Source: CAITNM01 sp037138055
Lineage (GTDB): Bacteria; Pseudomonadota; Alphaproteobacteria; Paracaedibacterales; CAITNM01
Assembly (NCBI GenBank): GCA_037138055.1
Contig: JBAXJB010000003.1
Location: 1 to 64,000, forward strand
Direction: 5' to 3'
Length of the DNA: 64,000 nucleotides
Shown in pieces: positions 1 through 8,393 of this stretch. The notes under the pieces were generated by a model, which made no database searches, had not been told where the DNA came from, and was given only the letters and a program-made list of their open reading frames with translations. Each line of letters begins with the position of its first letter. Positions within the stretch are counted from its first letter, which is position 1. The translations under genes were made by a program, and so were the position numbers.

Positions 1-49
1 TTTTTTGATGTATGTACCACCATTTAGTGGTGCAGTTTTGCACTGCCAT

Positions 50-160
50 TTACAAGCGGTATACAGTTCCAAAAGTCGTTTCAAATTCTTCGCCTTTTCT
101 ATCATTAAAATTTGCAGAAAGTGCAGCTATTAGTATTAAACTTAACAAAATTTTTTGCAT
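50..160 (-). CDS. Small secreted peptide, unknown function
   Basis: A 36-codon reading frame starts at an ATG (complement of 158-160) that has a GGAGA Shine-Dalgarno-like stretch just upstream (complement of 168-174). The peptide begins MQKILLSLILIAALSA, which reads as a lysine followed by a hydrophobic core and a small-residue cleavage site, so it is probably exported. The remaining ~20 residues are charged and polar and carry no lipobox cysteine. I do not recognise a family. Two small hairpins lie just beyond the stop (3-49). A real gene is plausible from the start signal, but a chance frame cannot be excluded at this length. Confidence 0.4.
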   Translation of the reverse strand: MQKILLSLILIAALSANFNDRKGEEFETTFGTVYRL

Positions 161-198
161 TGAATTTCTCCATTAAATAAATTGATTTAGATCAAAAA

Positions 199-238
199 TA
201 AACTCGCCTCCCGAATTTTGACGGAAAGCGAGTTTTTG
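199..238. terminator. Hairpin, probable bidirectional terminator
   Basis: AACTCGC at 201-207 pairs with GCGAGTT at 228-234, with an inner CCG/CGG pair, and the + strand continues as a T run. The minus strand also continues into TTTATTTTTG. It could end transcripts coming from the LysR gene on the minus strand. The rest of the 161-386 gap shows no other convincing gene or site. Confidence 0.5.
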
Positions 239-386
239 ATACTTACGACAAACAATTAAGCCGTATTACACAATATATGATGGAAATATTACTATTTAGT
301 TAAGAAGGATAAACTACGTCTGACAAACGCAAAACATACGCTTCACCAGTTCCTTAATGTAATTCACCTGAGCTGGAAATGTGGCA

Positions 387-1277
387 TTATTTTGTTTTTT
401 TTACCATTTCTGACTTAATAAATTCATGCAAAGCACGAATACGCCCTAAACCATCTAACGAACTAGGATAAGTGAAATACATTGTCATTGTTGGTGTTTG
501 TATATCAGTAAATAATTCAATTAAATCATCATGATCAGCCGCTATAAAATCAGCTAGAATTGCGATACCAATCCCTGCTTTTACAGCCTGGAGCATTCCA
601 TATGCATTGTTAATTGATAGATATGGTACACGCAACACCCCTGGTTTTGTTCCAAAACGCAATAACCAGCTCGCATTTGAAGCTGGAGCTCCAGATTCTC
701 CAAATGCAACCAATTTATGTTGATCAAGTTCTTCAGGAGTTTTAGGCATTCCATGAGTTTGAATATACTCTTTGCTTGCGTATACGCTCATACGAATGTT
801 CGCGAGTTCTTTTTGAACAACATCATCAGTTGGAGAAGCTTCATGATAATTGATGGAGACATCCGCTTCGCGCATTGTAAAATCAACATCATCATCAGTT
901 AGCTGAATATTTAGTCGTAGTTTTGGATAGTTTTGCATAAACTTTTTAAGCCTCGAGGCTAACCAGACTGATCCAATACCTATGGTCGTTGCCACTCTTA
1001 GGCTGCCTGATAAACCATCTCGTGATTCGCTTATAATTGTGCCAATTGCGTTGACGTGCGCAAAGATAATACGCGTAATCTTAAAAAGATGCTCGCCTTG
1101 CTCAGTTAAGACCAGACCTCGAGCATGACGATTAAACAAACTAACGCCAATATTAGTTTCAAGACTGCTAATTTGTCGACTAACTGCGGACTGACTAACA
1201 TTCAACGCATGTCCAGCATCTGTTAGACTTCCTGCTTGTGCAACGATATGAAAAACTCTTAATCTATCCCAATCCAT
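387..1277 (-). CDS. LysR-family transcriptional regulator
   Basis: A 296-residue LysR-type regulator. The start is placed at ATG 1277 because the protein then begins MDWDRLRVFH, the usual N-terminus of this alphaproteobacterial subgroup, and an AAAGGT lies ~8 nt upstream; the frame stays open another 41 codons upstream, but that extension is not LysR-like. Residues ~1-60 form the winged helix-turn-helix (SLTDAGHALNVSQSAVSRQI) and are followed by the LysR linker helix (FNRHARGLVLTEQGE). Residues ~90-290 form the periplasmic-binding-like effector domain. It is divergent from hemD with ~126 bp between, the typical arrangement for a LysR protein controlling itself and its neighbour; the ligand is unknown. 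Regulation of hemD is inference from position. Confidence 0.9.
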   Translation of the reverse strand: MDWDRLRVFHIVAQAGSLTDAGHALNVSQSAVSRQISSLETNIGVSLFNRHARGLVLTEQGEHLFKITRIIFAHVNAIGTIISESRDGLSGSLRVATTIGIGSVWLASRLKKFMQNYPKLRLNIQLTDDDVDFTMREADVSINYHEASPTDDVVQKELANIRMSVYASKEYIQTHGMPKTPEELDQHKLVAFGESGAPASNASWLLRFGTKPGVLRVPYLSINNAYGMLQAVKAGIGIAILADFIAADHDDLIELFTDIQTPTMTMYFTYPSSLDGLGRIRALHEFIKSEMVKKTK

Positions 1278-1403
1278 GGCATGACCTTTTGTTGAATCTG
1301 CTATGCGCGTAATATCACAGAGTTTTGTAATATTGTACAGAAAAATAAAATTCGAACGTAAACATACCTTTTTATAAGCCATAAATATGTTCATACTCAA
1401 AAC

Positions 1404-2087
1404 ATGGAAATGATTAAAAACAACAACATTTTATTAACTAACACTCGTCCACCTACGAGTAAAGAAAAAGCATTTTGGGATGGTCACGGATATACTGTGC
1501 ACCATCAAGCATTGCTAACCGTACAATTTTTACCAGTAGCTTCTCTAGATATAACTCCCCAAGCCATTGTTTTGACATCCGCCAATGGAGCATTAGCCCT
1601 AGAACATTCTGACTGGGATCGCAGCATTCCCGTGTATGGTGTGGGCGTAGCTACGGCAACTGCAGCTAAGAGCGTAGGTTTTATAGAGTGTTCGTCTCCT
1701 TCAGATAAGCCCTACCCTTCTGCCCTCAATTTGATTAATTGGATTAAAAATAATCTTGATCCTGAAGATGGTGTAATTGTTTTTGGATGCGGTGAGCATT
1801 TACGCCATGACATAGCCGAAGAGCTTTCTAAGTTTGACTTTCAAATGTTAAAAATTCTTTTATACAAAATAGAACCAGTGGAAAATTTTGATACTGAAAT
1901 TACGCAATCACTAAAAAATGGAAATATTGAATCTGTCTCTCTAAATTCAGAACAGGCCATTAAAGCGTTTATCGCCTTATGCCAAAAAAATGATATTGCT
2001 TTTAAAGATTTTAATATTGTGGTTTCTAGTGAATTTTTAAAAAACTGCGCAATACAGTTGGGTTGCGTGAATATATCAGTTACTTAG
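1404..2087 (+). CDS. hemD: Uroporphyrinogen-III synthase
   Basis: A 227-residue cytosolic protein with the HemD layout: two similar alpha/beta lobes joined by a two-strand linker. Recognisable segments are the N-terminal LLTNTRP strand, QAIVLTSANGALAL (the conserved 'TS.nga' signature) and YGVGVATATAAKSVGF, matching the 'vGe.TA..a...G' motif. The enzyme closes hydroxymethylbilane into uroporphyrinogen III in haem synthesis. Sequence conservation in HemD is low, so the call rests on the TSANGA and VGxxTA motifs, the length and the fold pattern. No other haem gene is adjacent; a divergent LysR regulator lies upstream. A second in-frame ATG two codons in is an equally possible start. Confidence 0.8.
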   Translation: MEMIKNNNILLTNTRPPTSKEKAFWDGHGYTVHHQALLTVQFLPVASLDITPQAIVLTSANGALALEHSDWDRSIPVYGVGVATATAAKSVGFIECSSPSDKPYPSALNLINWIKNNLDPEDGVIVFGCGEHLRHDIAEELSKFDFQMLKILLYKIEPVENFDTEITQSLKNGNIESVSLNSEQAIKAFIALCQKNDIAFKDFNIVVSSEFLKNCAIQLGCVNISVT

Positions 2088-2145
2088 CAAAACCACCAAA
2101 CGCGAAACAAACAGCAAAAATTTATCGAAAAACAATAATTTTTTG

Positions 2146-2173
2146 TTGACTAATAAAAAATTTCGCATAAAAT
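2146..2173 (+). promoter_or_regulatory. Sigma-70 type promoter for the DUF2975/HTH operon
   Basis: TTGACT at 2146-2151 and TAAAAT at 2168-2173 are separated by 16 bp. This places a start site near 2180, about 24 nt before the DUF2975 gene. It is among the best matches to the housekeeping consensus in this window. Confidence 0.6.
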
Positions 2174-2203
2174 GCTCTCATTAACTTAAATTCATTACCC
2201 CAC

Positions 2204-2770
2204 ATGAAAGACCTACAAAAAGTAAGCAAATATCTCAAAAAAATGTTTCATAGCCTTGCCATAAGTACAGCTCCATATATCATCTTCTTTTGGCTTTTTA
2301 TTGAGTGGTCACCCATCAATAATGCCATTCGTAAGGGATTGCTTATTGAGCCTATTCAAACACCCGAAGGAGCCATAAATTTAGCAACTGTTCAACTCTC
2401 TTCCCTTACAAAATTTATTGGATGTATTGGTCAGTTATTAGAAGCACTTCCCTATATTTTAGGGTTCGCGATGCTTAAGAGATTATTTGTAGCTTACGAG
2501 CAAAAAAGAATTTTTACAGTTGAGAACACCCAAATATATAAAAAAATTGGCTGGCTTGCATTCCTCAATGGGCTATTTTTTATTCCACTTGCTCAAAGCC
2601 TTATGGTGCTTGCAGCTACCTTATCAAGCCCTCCCGGTCACAGGTATATTACCCTAAACTTTGGCACTCCTAACGTAGAATCAATTTTTTGTGGGCTCTT
2701 ACTTGTTGTTATTTCGCTAGTTATGCAAGAAGCACAGGGTTTGCAAGAAGAAAATCAGCTAACAGTTTAG
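2204..2770 (+). CDS. DUF2975 family membrane protein
   Basis: A 188-residue inner-membrane protein with about four hydrophobic segments (roughly 17-34, 72-95, 115-140 and 158-175). It ends in the diagnostic DUF2975 tail, an amphipathic stretch finishing LQEENQLTV, and also has the IF-x-x-x-N-x-x-x-[YI]-K-K-x-G-W motif before the third segment. Members of this family are nearly always encoded directly upstream of a small YozG-like XRE regulator, and that is the case here with a 10 bp gap. The molecular role is unknown; the pair is thought to act as a membrane protein with its own regulator. The promoter at 2146-2173 drives it. Confidence 0.85.
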   Translation: MKDLQKVSKYLKKMFHSLAISTAPYIIFFWLFIEWSPINNAIRKGLLIEPIQTPEGAINLATVQLSSLTKFIGCIGQLLEALPYILGFAMLKRLFVAYEQKRIFTVENTQIYKKIGWLAFLNGLFFIPLAQSLMVLAATLSSPPGHRYITLNFGTPNVESIFCGLLLVVISLVMQEAQGLQEENQLTV

Positions 2771-2780
2771 GGAGATTTTT

Positions 2781-2984
2781 ATGCCTATTATTATAAACTT
2801 AGACGTTATGCTGGCTCGTCGTAAAATGAAGCTGCAAGATTTGGCAGAAACCGTTGGTATTACCATTCAAAATTTGTCGATCTTAAAGACAGGTAAAGCA
2901 AAGGCTGTGCGGTTTTCAACTCTTGAAGCCATTTGCCATGCCTTGAATTGCCAACCTGGTGATATTTTAGAATTTAAGGAGTAG
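2781..2984 (+). CDS. YozG-like XRE-family HTH regulator
   Basis: A 67-residue single-domain DNA-binding protein. Nearly the whole chain is a Cro/C1-type helix-turn-helix: LDVMLARRKMKLQDLAETVG forms helices 1-2, ITIQNLSILKTGKAKAVRF the recognition helix, and the C-terminal LNCQPGDILEF is the signature of the YozG/DUF739-like subgroup that accompanies DUF2975 proteins. It sits 10 bp after the DUF2975 gene behind a GGGAG ribosome-binding site and 4 bp before the hydrolase gene, so all three are probably cotranscribed. Its target is probably its own promoter (inference). Confidence 0.85.
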   Translation: MPIIINLDVMLARRKMKLQDLAETVGITIQNLSILKTGKAKAVRFSTLEAICHALNCQPGDILEFKE

Positions 2985-2988
2985 ATTC

Positions 2989-3933
2989 ATGAAAATACTA
3001 TTTTTACTAAGCTTGATCACAGGCGGACTTGCAGCAGCAGCAAGTCCTGAAATCACTCCATTTAAATATGTAGATACACCAGCTCCCTATGAGATTCCTG
3101 CATCATCGCGTTTTACAGCGAAACGTGATGCTGATGCACCCGACATTGTTTACTACTTAAGTAAGCCAAACGTCACGAGCTACCCTATTGCCATTGTTTG
3201 TACTGGTTCAACATCAAAAGATAGCATAACTAGCGTTATCCATATTCACCGGTATTTCCTACAAGAATTTTTAGACCTGGGCGCAGGTGTTTTAACTGTA
3301 GAGCAATGGGGCATAGACGGAGAGAGAGTCGACGAAAAAGAATTTATGCACCATTACACCTATACCCAGCGGCTAAATGATCATAAAACCGTTATTGAAC
3401 ATTTAAGATCAAATCCTCCTCCTGGATGGAATGGTAATTTCATCTTCTTAGGTGCTTCTGAAGGTGGCCCTTTGGTTACCACCCTTACAACACTTTACCA
3501 AGATTGCACGATCGCCACTATTAATTGGAGTGGAGCAGGCGCTTGGAATTGGCGAGAAGAACTATGGGCATTCATACAGGCTGAACCACAACTAAAAGCA
3601 GAGAATTCATCACGTGAGATTTATGATGCACACATGAACGAAACTTTGCGTAACCCAACACCAAACGAAGACTATATGGGAATGACGTATAAATACCATG
3701 CTGATGCGCTTACTTATCCTGATTATGAGTACTCAAAAATTCACACACCTTTTTTAGTTGTCAGTGGAGCCCTCGATAGCATCATTGATTCTTCAGATCA
3801 ATTTGTAGAAAAAGCATTAGCTGCTGGCGCTAACATAACTTATTTTCGTATTGGGGATATGGACCACTATGTGCGCAAACGACCTGAGATTGTAGAAAAG
3901 TCGTTTGAATGGCTGAAAAAACAATTAAATTAG
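2989..3933 (+). CDS. Secreted alpha/beta-hydrolase
   Basis: A 314-residue protein with an N-terminal signal peptide (core FLLSLITGGLAAAA, likely cleavage near residue 18). The mature part reads as an alpha/beta-hydrolase: nucleophile elbow G155-A-S157-E-G159, a probable acid at D263 in the strand SGALDSIID, and a histidine at H293 in GDMDHYV, in the order and spacing expected of a Ser-Asp-His triad. The substrate is not apparent; a periplasmic or exported esterase, acyltransferase or peptidase are all possible. It follows the HTH gene by 4 bp, so it probably shares that operon. Its 3' end overlaps the convergent amidohydrolase by 4 bp. Confidence 0.75.
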   Translation: MKILFLLSLITGGLAAAASPEITPFKYVDTPAPYEIPASSRFTAKRDADAPDIVYYLSKPNVTSYPIAIVCTGSTSKDSITSVIHIHRYFLQEFLDLGAGVLTVEQWGIDGERVDEKEFMHHYTYTQRLNDHKTVIEHLRSNPPPGWNGNFIFLGASEGGPLVTTLTTLYQDCTIATINWSGAGAWNWREELWAFIQAEPQLKAENSSREIYDAHMNETLRNPTPNEDYMGMTYKYHADALTYPDYEYSKIHTPFLVVSGALDSIIDSSDQFVEKALAAGANITYFRIGDMDHYVRKRPEIVEKSFEWLKKQLN

Positions 3934-5258
3934 GGTATAAAATCTGATGGGGCCTCATTATAGAGTCCCCTTCTTGCCCATGCATTAATAGCACCCGTTG
4001 CAATTTTTTCTAGATCATTGGTACAAATATAGTTTTCTATAATTTTTTTCCCAGCAAGCATAACAGTGTGTGGCTTAGCATCGGGTGCATTATTGATTAA
4101 TACTGAACGCAATTTTCCATAAGGCAATGGCACAAAGCACGGATGATTTAAAGACCATAGTAGTAAATCAGCCCGCTGACCAACCTCTATTTTTCCACTG
4201 CTCGGTGAATCAATAATCTTTAATCCATTGGTAATAAGCCAATCAAAAATAATTTCTTCACTAAAAACCAATGGGTCTTTATGCACGCCATTATGCAGCA
4301 GCGTAGCAAAATAGGCTTCGTTCAAAATATTGTTGGTATTGTTGTTGGAACAAGCATCTGTTCCAATGGCAATGTTCACTCCGTTTTTGTGAAAAGAAAG
4401 CATTGGGGCAATACCCACACCGGTTTTTGCATTACTAACAGGGCAATGAATTACTGATGCACCTGAACGTGCAATAAGTTTAATTTCCTCATCATCAACA
4501 GTCGCGGCATGAATAAGGTTCCAGCGTTCATTCAAAACACCAAGATTTTCTAGTAAGCGTACTGGTGTTGTGCCACGGTTTTTACGGCATGCCTCAACGG
4601 ATTCTATACCCTCGCTCATGTGAATGTTAACCCTGGTGTTATACCTTATGGCAATGTCATTGAACAAAGTTAGTAATTCATTCGAGGCAGTTAAAATAGA
4701 AGCAGAGCCAATGTGGATCTTCAAATTTTCGCAGTTCGATTCAAAATATTTTGAAAATTGTTTTTCAACATCTTCTAAATTAATTTGAGCGGGAACATTT
4801 CCCTTGCCTTCCCAAACATCGTTAAAAACGCAATTAAGGGCACCGGTAATGCCAATATCGTTGAAAGCCCTAATAACCGGTTCTGGTCGTGATGCTATCG
4901 CGTACACACTTGTTGCACCACTTTTTAAAGCATCAAGTAAAACAAAAATAGCTTGGTGATAGCGGTCTTCATCGTTCTTTTTTTGCGCAGTATGCATAGC
5001 ACTTAGCAAGTTAGTAATTGAAAGCTCGTCTAGCATGCGCCGATCAAGTAACTGATTGGGATGCAGATGACTATTAACAAAACCGCTAGTGACAAAGAAA
5101 TGTTCTGATGAAATATCAAAAGCACTTATGGCAGTGCGATCAATTTTTTCTATTACACCATCTTTTATAAAAATATCAGCCAGTTCATAGCTATTACTTT
5201 TATGGTGCGGCTCGTTGCCATAAGATTCTAAAATGACGCTTTTTAAAAAACTATCCAT
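3930..5258 (-). CDS. Amidohydrolase, TRZ/ATZ (MtaD/SsnA-like) family
   Basis: A 442-residue cytosolic metal-dependent hydrolase of the amidohydrolase superfamily. Metal-binding motifs appear in the usual order: the HxH pair H64/H66 in GFVNSHLH, a histidine-glutamate pair in NIHMSEG, a further histidine in LIHAATV, and the catalytic aspartate in GTDACSNNN. The pattern GTD-x-x-S-N-N-N is typical of the MtaD/SsnA/TrzN branch, which deaminates or dechlorinates purine-like or triazine-like rings, so an adenosine-, methylthioadenosine- or guanine-type deaminase is the best guess. The substrate cannot be read from sequence. A composite-domain beta-sandwich is formed by the first ~55 and last ~60 residues. 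It is convergent with the hydrolase and ~30 bp downstream of the methyltransferase gene. Confidence 0.8.
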   Translation of the reverse strand: MDSFLKSVILESYGNEPHHKSNSYELADIFIKDGVIEKIDRTAISAFDISSEHFFVTSGFVNSHLHPNQLLDRRMLDELSITNLLSAMHTAQKKNDEDRYHQAIFVLLDALKSGATSVYAIASRPEPVIRAFNDIGITGALNCVFNDVWEGKGNVPAQINLEDVEKQFSKYFESNCENLKIHIGSASILTASNELLTLFNDIAIRYNTRVNIHMSEGIESVEACRKNRGTTPVRLLENLGVLNERWNLIHAATVDDEEIKLIARSGASVIHCPVSNAKTGVGIAPMLSFHKNGVNIAIGTDACSNNNTNNILNEAYFATLLHNGVHKDPLVFSEEIIFDWLITNGLKIIDSPSSGKIEVGQRADLLLWSLNHPCFVPLPYGKLRSVLINNAPDAKPHTVMLAGKKIIENYICTNDLEKIATGAINAWARRGLYNEAPSDFIP

Positions 5259-5287
5259 CCTGGCTTTCTTGATTTCACAAAATTATG

Positions 5288-6205
5288 TTACGGTTTTTCT
5301 GCAATCAGTATTACATTTTCACGGCCATCTAATTCCCATGATGCTGACTTATAACTAAGCGGCATCATTTTGCATTCAATAACTCTAAAACCATTTTTTT
5401 CAAAATCAGAGCTTAGAACCTTATCATCTAAGAAAAAGAAAGGCTCATCTGTAATATTGTCACGCTGCTCTTGAGTTGTCACATTAGAATTCAGATAAAC
5501 ACGCAACGACTGCACAAACCCTGGATTTACTTCTCCAGCCGTCACTCGCCTTTCATATTCGGGGACAAAATTCTCAAAACGCTTCACGTATGGTGTTATC
5601 GCCACAATAAAAATACGTCCTGCTGGTTTTAGAAGAAGAAACAAATGCTTAATGGTCATTTCCAGTTGTTCAGGGGTTAAGAAATGTAATACTCTACCGA
5701 CAAAAATAGCCTCATATATACCAATATTATTTATATCATGAGATTTTGTAATATCAGCCTGAATAAATTGTACTTGCTTCGCACTCTCACTGCTCAATTT
5801 ATTCTCATTAATCATCTCAGCTAATCTTTTGGCAGCAATAAACAAGTGCCGCCCTTCTAAATCACTAAGGGTATATTTTGTGTTTTTGCTCTGCTGCAAA
5901 GCAGCAAGCATTACACTACCGTATGTGCCACCAATTTCTAATACTGATTTTCCTTTAGCAAATTTTAAAAATTCTATAGATGCATAATCAAATTTTGCTG
6001 TAGCTGCCCCTTTTTTGTTTAGGGTTTGAGTACGCCCATCTGCTTCCGGTGTTTGAGGCTTCAAATTAAGTTCATCACACTTTGCTAATGCTAACTCATA
6101 GGTAAACACTCTATCATTAGCAGACTCTGCACAAACGTGTAACGAACACATAGCGATAACAAATAGCGCTCTGATTTTTGCAAAATTATTCAACATAATC
6201 TTCAT
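5288..6205 (-). CDS. SAM-dependent methyltransferase with signal peptide
   Basis: A 305-residue protein. The start at 6205 is chosen because AAGGTAG lies ~6 nt upstream; the frame could begin six codons earlier but without a ribosome-binding site. Residues 1-26 look like a cleavable signal peptide (basic start, core IRALFVIAMCSLHVCA). The mature part is a class I Rossmann methyltransferase: motif I VLEIGGTYG at ~88-96, acidic motif II TLSDLEGRH, a motif-III-like IQADI, and VGRVLHFLTPEQL as motif IV/V. The residues after ~200 (KPAGRIFIVAITPY) complete the fold. Methyltransferases need cytosolic SAM, so an exported one suggests action inside a host cell; this is inference. The alternative is that the N-terminus is an uncleaved membrane anchor. 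Confidence 0.75.
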   Translation of the reverse strand: MKIMLNNFAKIRALFVIAMCSLHVCAESANDRVFTYELALAKCDELNLKPQTPEADGRTQTLNKKGAATAKFDYASIEFLKFAKGKSVLEIGGTYGSVMLAALQQSKNTKYTLSDLEGRHLFIAAKRLAEMINENKLSSESAKQVQFIQADITKSHDINNIGIYEAIFVGRVLHFLTPEQLEMTIKHLFLLLKPAGRIFIVAITPYVKRFENFVPEYERRVTAGEVNPGFVQSLRVYLNSNVTTQEQRDNITDEPFFFLDDKVLSSDFEKNGFRVIECKMMPLSYKSASWELDGRENVILIAEKP

Positions 6206-6280
6206 GATAACTACCTTATTCATGAAACAACTGAAGTTACACTAGTCCTTTTTAAAAAACCACTCCATTGTTTTTTTTAT

Positions 6281-7021
6281 GTGGAAGTAGCAAACCGCAA
6301 AAGGTTGCGCTTGAGCGCTTTAACTAATACATCTATCACACAGCAATATACAGTTTTTAAAAATTTCAACTTCAAACTAATTTTTTTCTTTTTTATGGCC
6401 AGTCAGCTTCAAAGTTCAAACGATTTTGACCTTATCAATTATGCAAGGTCATTTGCTGCAACTCAAGAAAAACCATTTTCTTGTTTTCAATTTGTGACCC
6501 ATGTTCTTGCACAAAGCGCCCCTCTTGCACACCAGGAGTTAATGAAAAATCATAAAATTATTTTGCAAAAATTACCTGCGGAACACTGCACTCAAGATTT
6601 TATCCCTTATTATTATTCTTTATTACCATTCCCAACTTTAAAATATTGGAAAAAAATTGAAATCACAGATGTGCTATCGGGTGATGTTTTAATCTACATT
6701 GATAATGCTTACAATCCTGATCCTTTATCCAGAGGAGATAACATTCCCTCAGGAACACATGTTGCTTTTGTAGACACTGTATTAAGCAATGATGGGACAG
6801 ACTGTCTAAAATTAAAATTGCTTGATAGCTCAAACCGCGTACGAGGACGTCTTCTTTGTCATGCAGAGAAAGAACCTCCTGGTACTGGTTATGTTGCTTA
6901 TAGTTTTGCAAAATTACTTTTTAAAAATTCAACTAATTCATGGGATATTAAATTTGATTATCAAAAACTTTTAACAAAAAAATACACCTATGCTTTTAGG
7001 ATTTTTAAAAAAGTAAAATAA
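6281..7021 (+). CDS. NlpC/P60-like putative cysteine hydrolase
   Basis: Up to 246 residues from a GTG at 6281; the start is uncertain because no ribosome-binding site is evident. A hydrophobic stretch (NFKLIFFFFMASQLQSS) at ~30-45 could be a signal peptide if translation starts further in. The mature part shows the NlpC/P60 order: cysteine C68 in SCFQFVTHVL, then the 'pGDl' strand (SGDVLIYI), then histidine H160 in GTHVAFVD, then LLDSSN as a possible third polar position. This points to a papain-like amidase or peptidase, possibly acting on peptidoglycan or host targets. It is divergent from the methyltransferase gene and convergent with the PATR protein. The family call is by motif order only. 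Confidence 0.5.
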   Translation: MEVANRKRLRLSALTNTSITQQYTVFKNFNFKLIFFFFMASQLQSSNDFDLINYARSFAATQEKPFSCFQFVTHVLAQSAPLAHQELMKNHKIILQKLPAEHCTQDFIPYYYSLLPFPTLKYWKKIEITDVLSGDVLIYIDNAYNPDPLSRGDNIPSGTHVAFVDTVLSNDGTDCLKLKLLDSSNRVRGRLLCHAEKEPPGTGYVAYSFAKLLFKNSTNSWDIKFDYQKLLTKKYTYAFRIFKKVK

Positions 7022-7036
7022 AGCTCCATAGAGCTT
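7006..7036 (-). terminator. Probable terminator of the PATR surface-protein gene
   Basis: AAGCTC (7021-7026) and GAGCTT (7031-7036) form a 6 bp stem with a 4 nt loop. On the minus strand the stem is followed by TTTATTTTACTTTTTT, a good U-rich tail, overlapping the end of the convergent gene. Confidence 0.5.
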
Positions 7037-7076
7037 CATAATAGGTAAATATAACGCATCCTGTGATAATCTGTTG

Positions 7077-8195
7077 CTACAACGCAGTGCCAACAACTAT
7101 ATCACGTGCCCAAGATGATCCTGCACCTAGCTTTAATACCGAACCACTATCAAATAGTAAACCACCAGTAAATACATCTCCGGCAGTATGAGCTGCTGGA
7201 ACTGAAATATTGTCATCTACTGAAAGCACTCCGTATTGCTGCACTTCCATTAGTCCTGGAACAGCTCCGGCAACAGTATTTGAACATAGTTCAAAAATTG
7301 CCCCAACACTTCCTGTAGCACCAATTGTCATAGCTGCAGTTGGTAATTTTCCAACACCACTAACGCGCATAGTTCCTTCCACCACATCAATCGGTAACGA
7401 TGCACTATGCAGATCTACAACAACTAGTATGTATCCAGATCCAGATTTTATTAATAAGTTACTTCCTGTCGCTCCGTTAAGCGTTAAGGTATCAGCGTTC
7501 GCAATTGTACCTCCAGAAGCACTTGTATCTAAATTGTTTACAATAGTATCTCCAACAATATCTGTAGTCAAAACTTTGCCACCCAAAATTAAGGAATCCA
7601 TAGTTACTGCCTTAGTACTATTAATTGCTCCATCGAACGATAGTGTAACTTCTGGAAGATTAATATCAGTTGTCGCTTCTAATATGCAATTTGCACCATC
7701 AAAGTATAATCCAATTGCTGGAATAATATCAGACGCATCAACAATAACTCGCCCTCCTTGTATCCTTAAATAATCGATTATGCTTCCTACGCAATCAAAA
7801 TCAAGCGTTCCTCCACCTTTTTTAGTAACTTCTGCTGCGATAATCGGTGCTGTGACTCTTGAGCTATCTCCGGTATCAACTTCAAGATTAATCTGCGTGT
7901 AGTGAGTTATATACCTACCAAGACCCAAAGTAACCGGTTGCCTTAAATAAAGACCTGGCGCTCCATGCACATAAACATGTCCATCCTGTACAGTTATATA
8001 GTCAATATTATAATCAGGCCCAGTAAGATCAAGTAAACCACTACCTTTTTTAAACAATGTTTCTGTAGTAATGCCGGCGGATATTGTTCCGGTGTCAGTT
8101 CCATCTACCTCTACATCTAAAGAAGTAGCGCTAAGTTGGCCAGCCATAACCATGGTGGTCAAAAAGGCTAATGTAAAATTTTGAAAAATAGTCAT
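7077..8195 (-). CDS. Secreted beta-helix protein with PATR-like repeats, no autotransporter barrel
   Basis: A 372-residue protein with a strong AGGAG ribosome-binding site 8 nt before its ATG and a signal peptide (core FTLAFLTTMVMAGQLSA). The mature part is rich in G, T, V, D and S with regularly spaced short beta strands, as in a right-handed beta-helix. Two copies resemble the passenger-associated transport repeat 'KxGxGtLdLtG': LFKKGSGLLDLTG and VTKKGGGTLDFDCVG. Such repeats normally belong to autotransporter passengers, but no C-terminal 12-strand barrel is present and the chain ends in a short hydrophobic-polar tail (IVVGTAL). It could be a truncated autotransporter, a released passenger, or a surface protein secreted another way. 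The gene is alone on its strand with an AT-rich leader region. Confidence 0.6.
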   Translation of the reverse strand: MTIFQNFTLAFLTTMVMAGQLSATSLDVEVDGTDTGTISAGITTETLFKKGSGLLDLTGPDYNIDYITVQDGHVYVHGAPGLYLRQPVTLGLGRYITHYTQINLEVDTGDSSRVTAPIIAAEVTKKGGGTLDFDCVGSIIDYLRIQGGRVIVDASDIIPAIGLYFDGANCILEATTDINLPEVTLSFDGAINSTKAVTMDSLILGGKVLTTDIVGDTIVNNLDTSASGGTIANADTLTLNGATGSNLLIKSGSGYILVVVDLHSASLPIDVVEGTMRVSGVGKLPTAAMTIGATGSVGAIFELCSNTVAGAVPGLMEVQQYGVLSVDDNISVPAAHTAGDVFTGGLLFDSGSVLKLGAGSSWARDIVVGTAL

Positions 8196-8393
8196 TTTTA
8201 AGCTCCTAAAATAAAAAAATCAATTGTGAACTTTTAGTATTTCAAAGAATCATTAAAAATTAATAAATAGTAACTAAAATTATAAGTAATTTTTATGTTT
8301 TTGATATGTATATATTAAATATTAAAGAAAACACAAAGTATATCTATAATATTATTAATAATGAGATCTGAATATTTTAGGAAAAATATAAGA

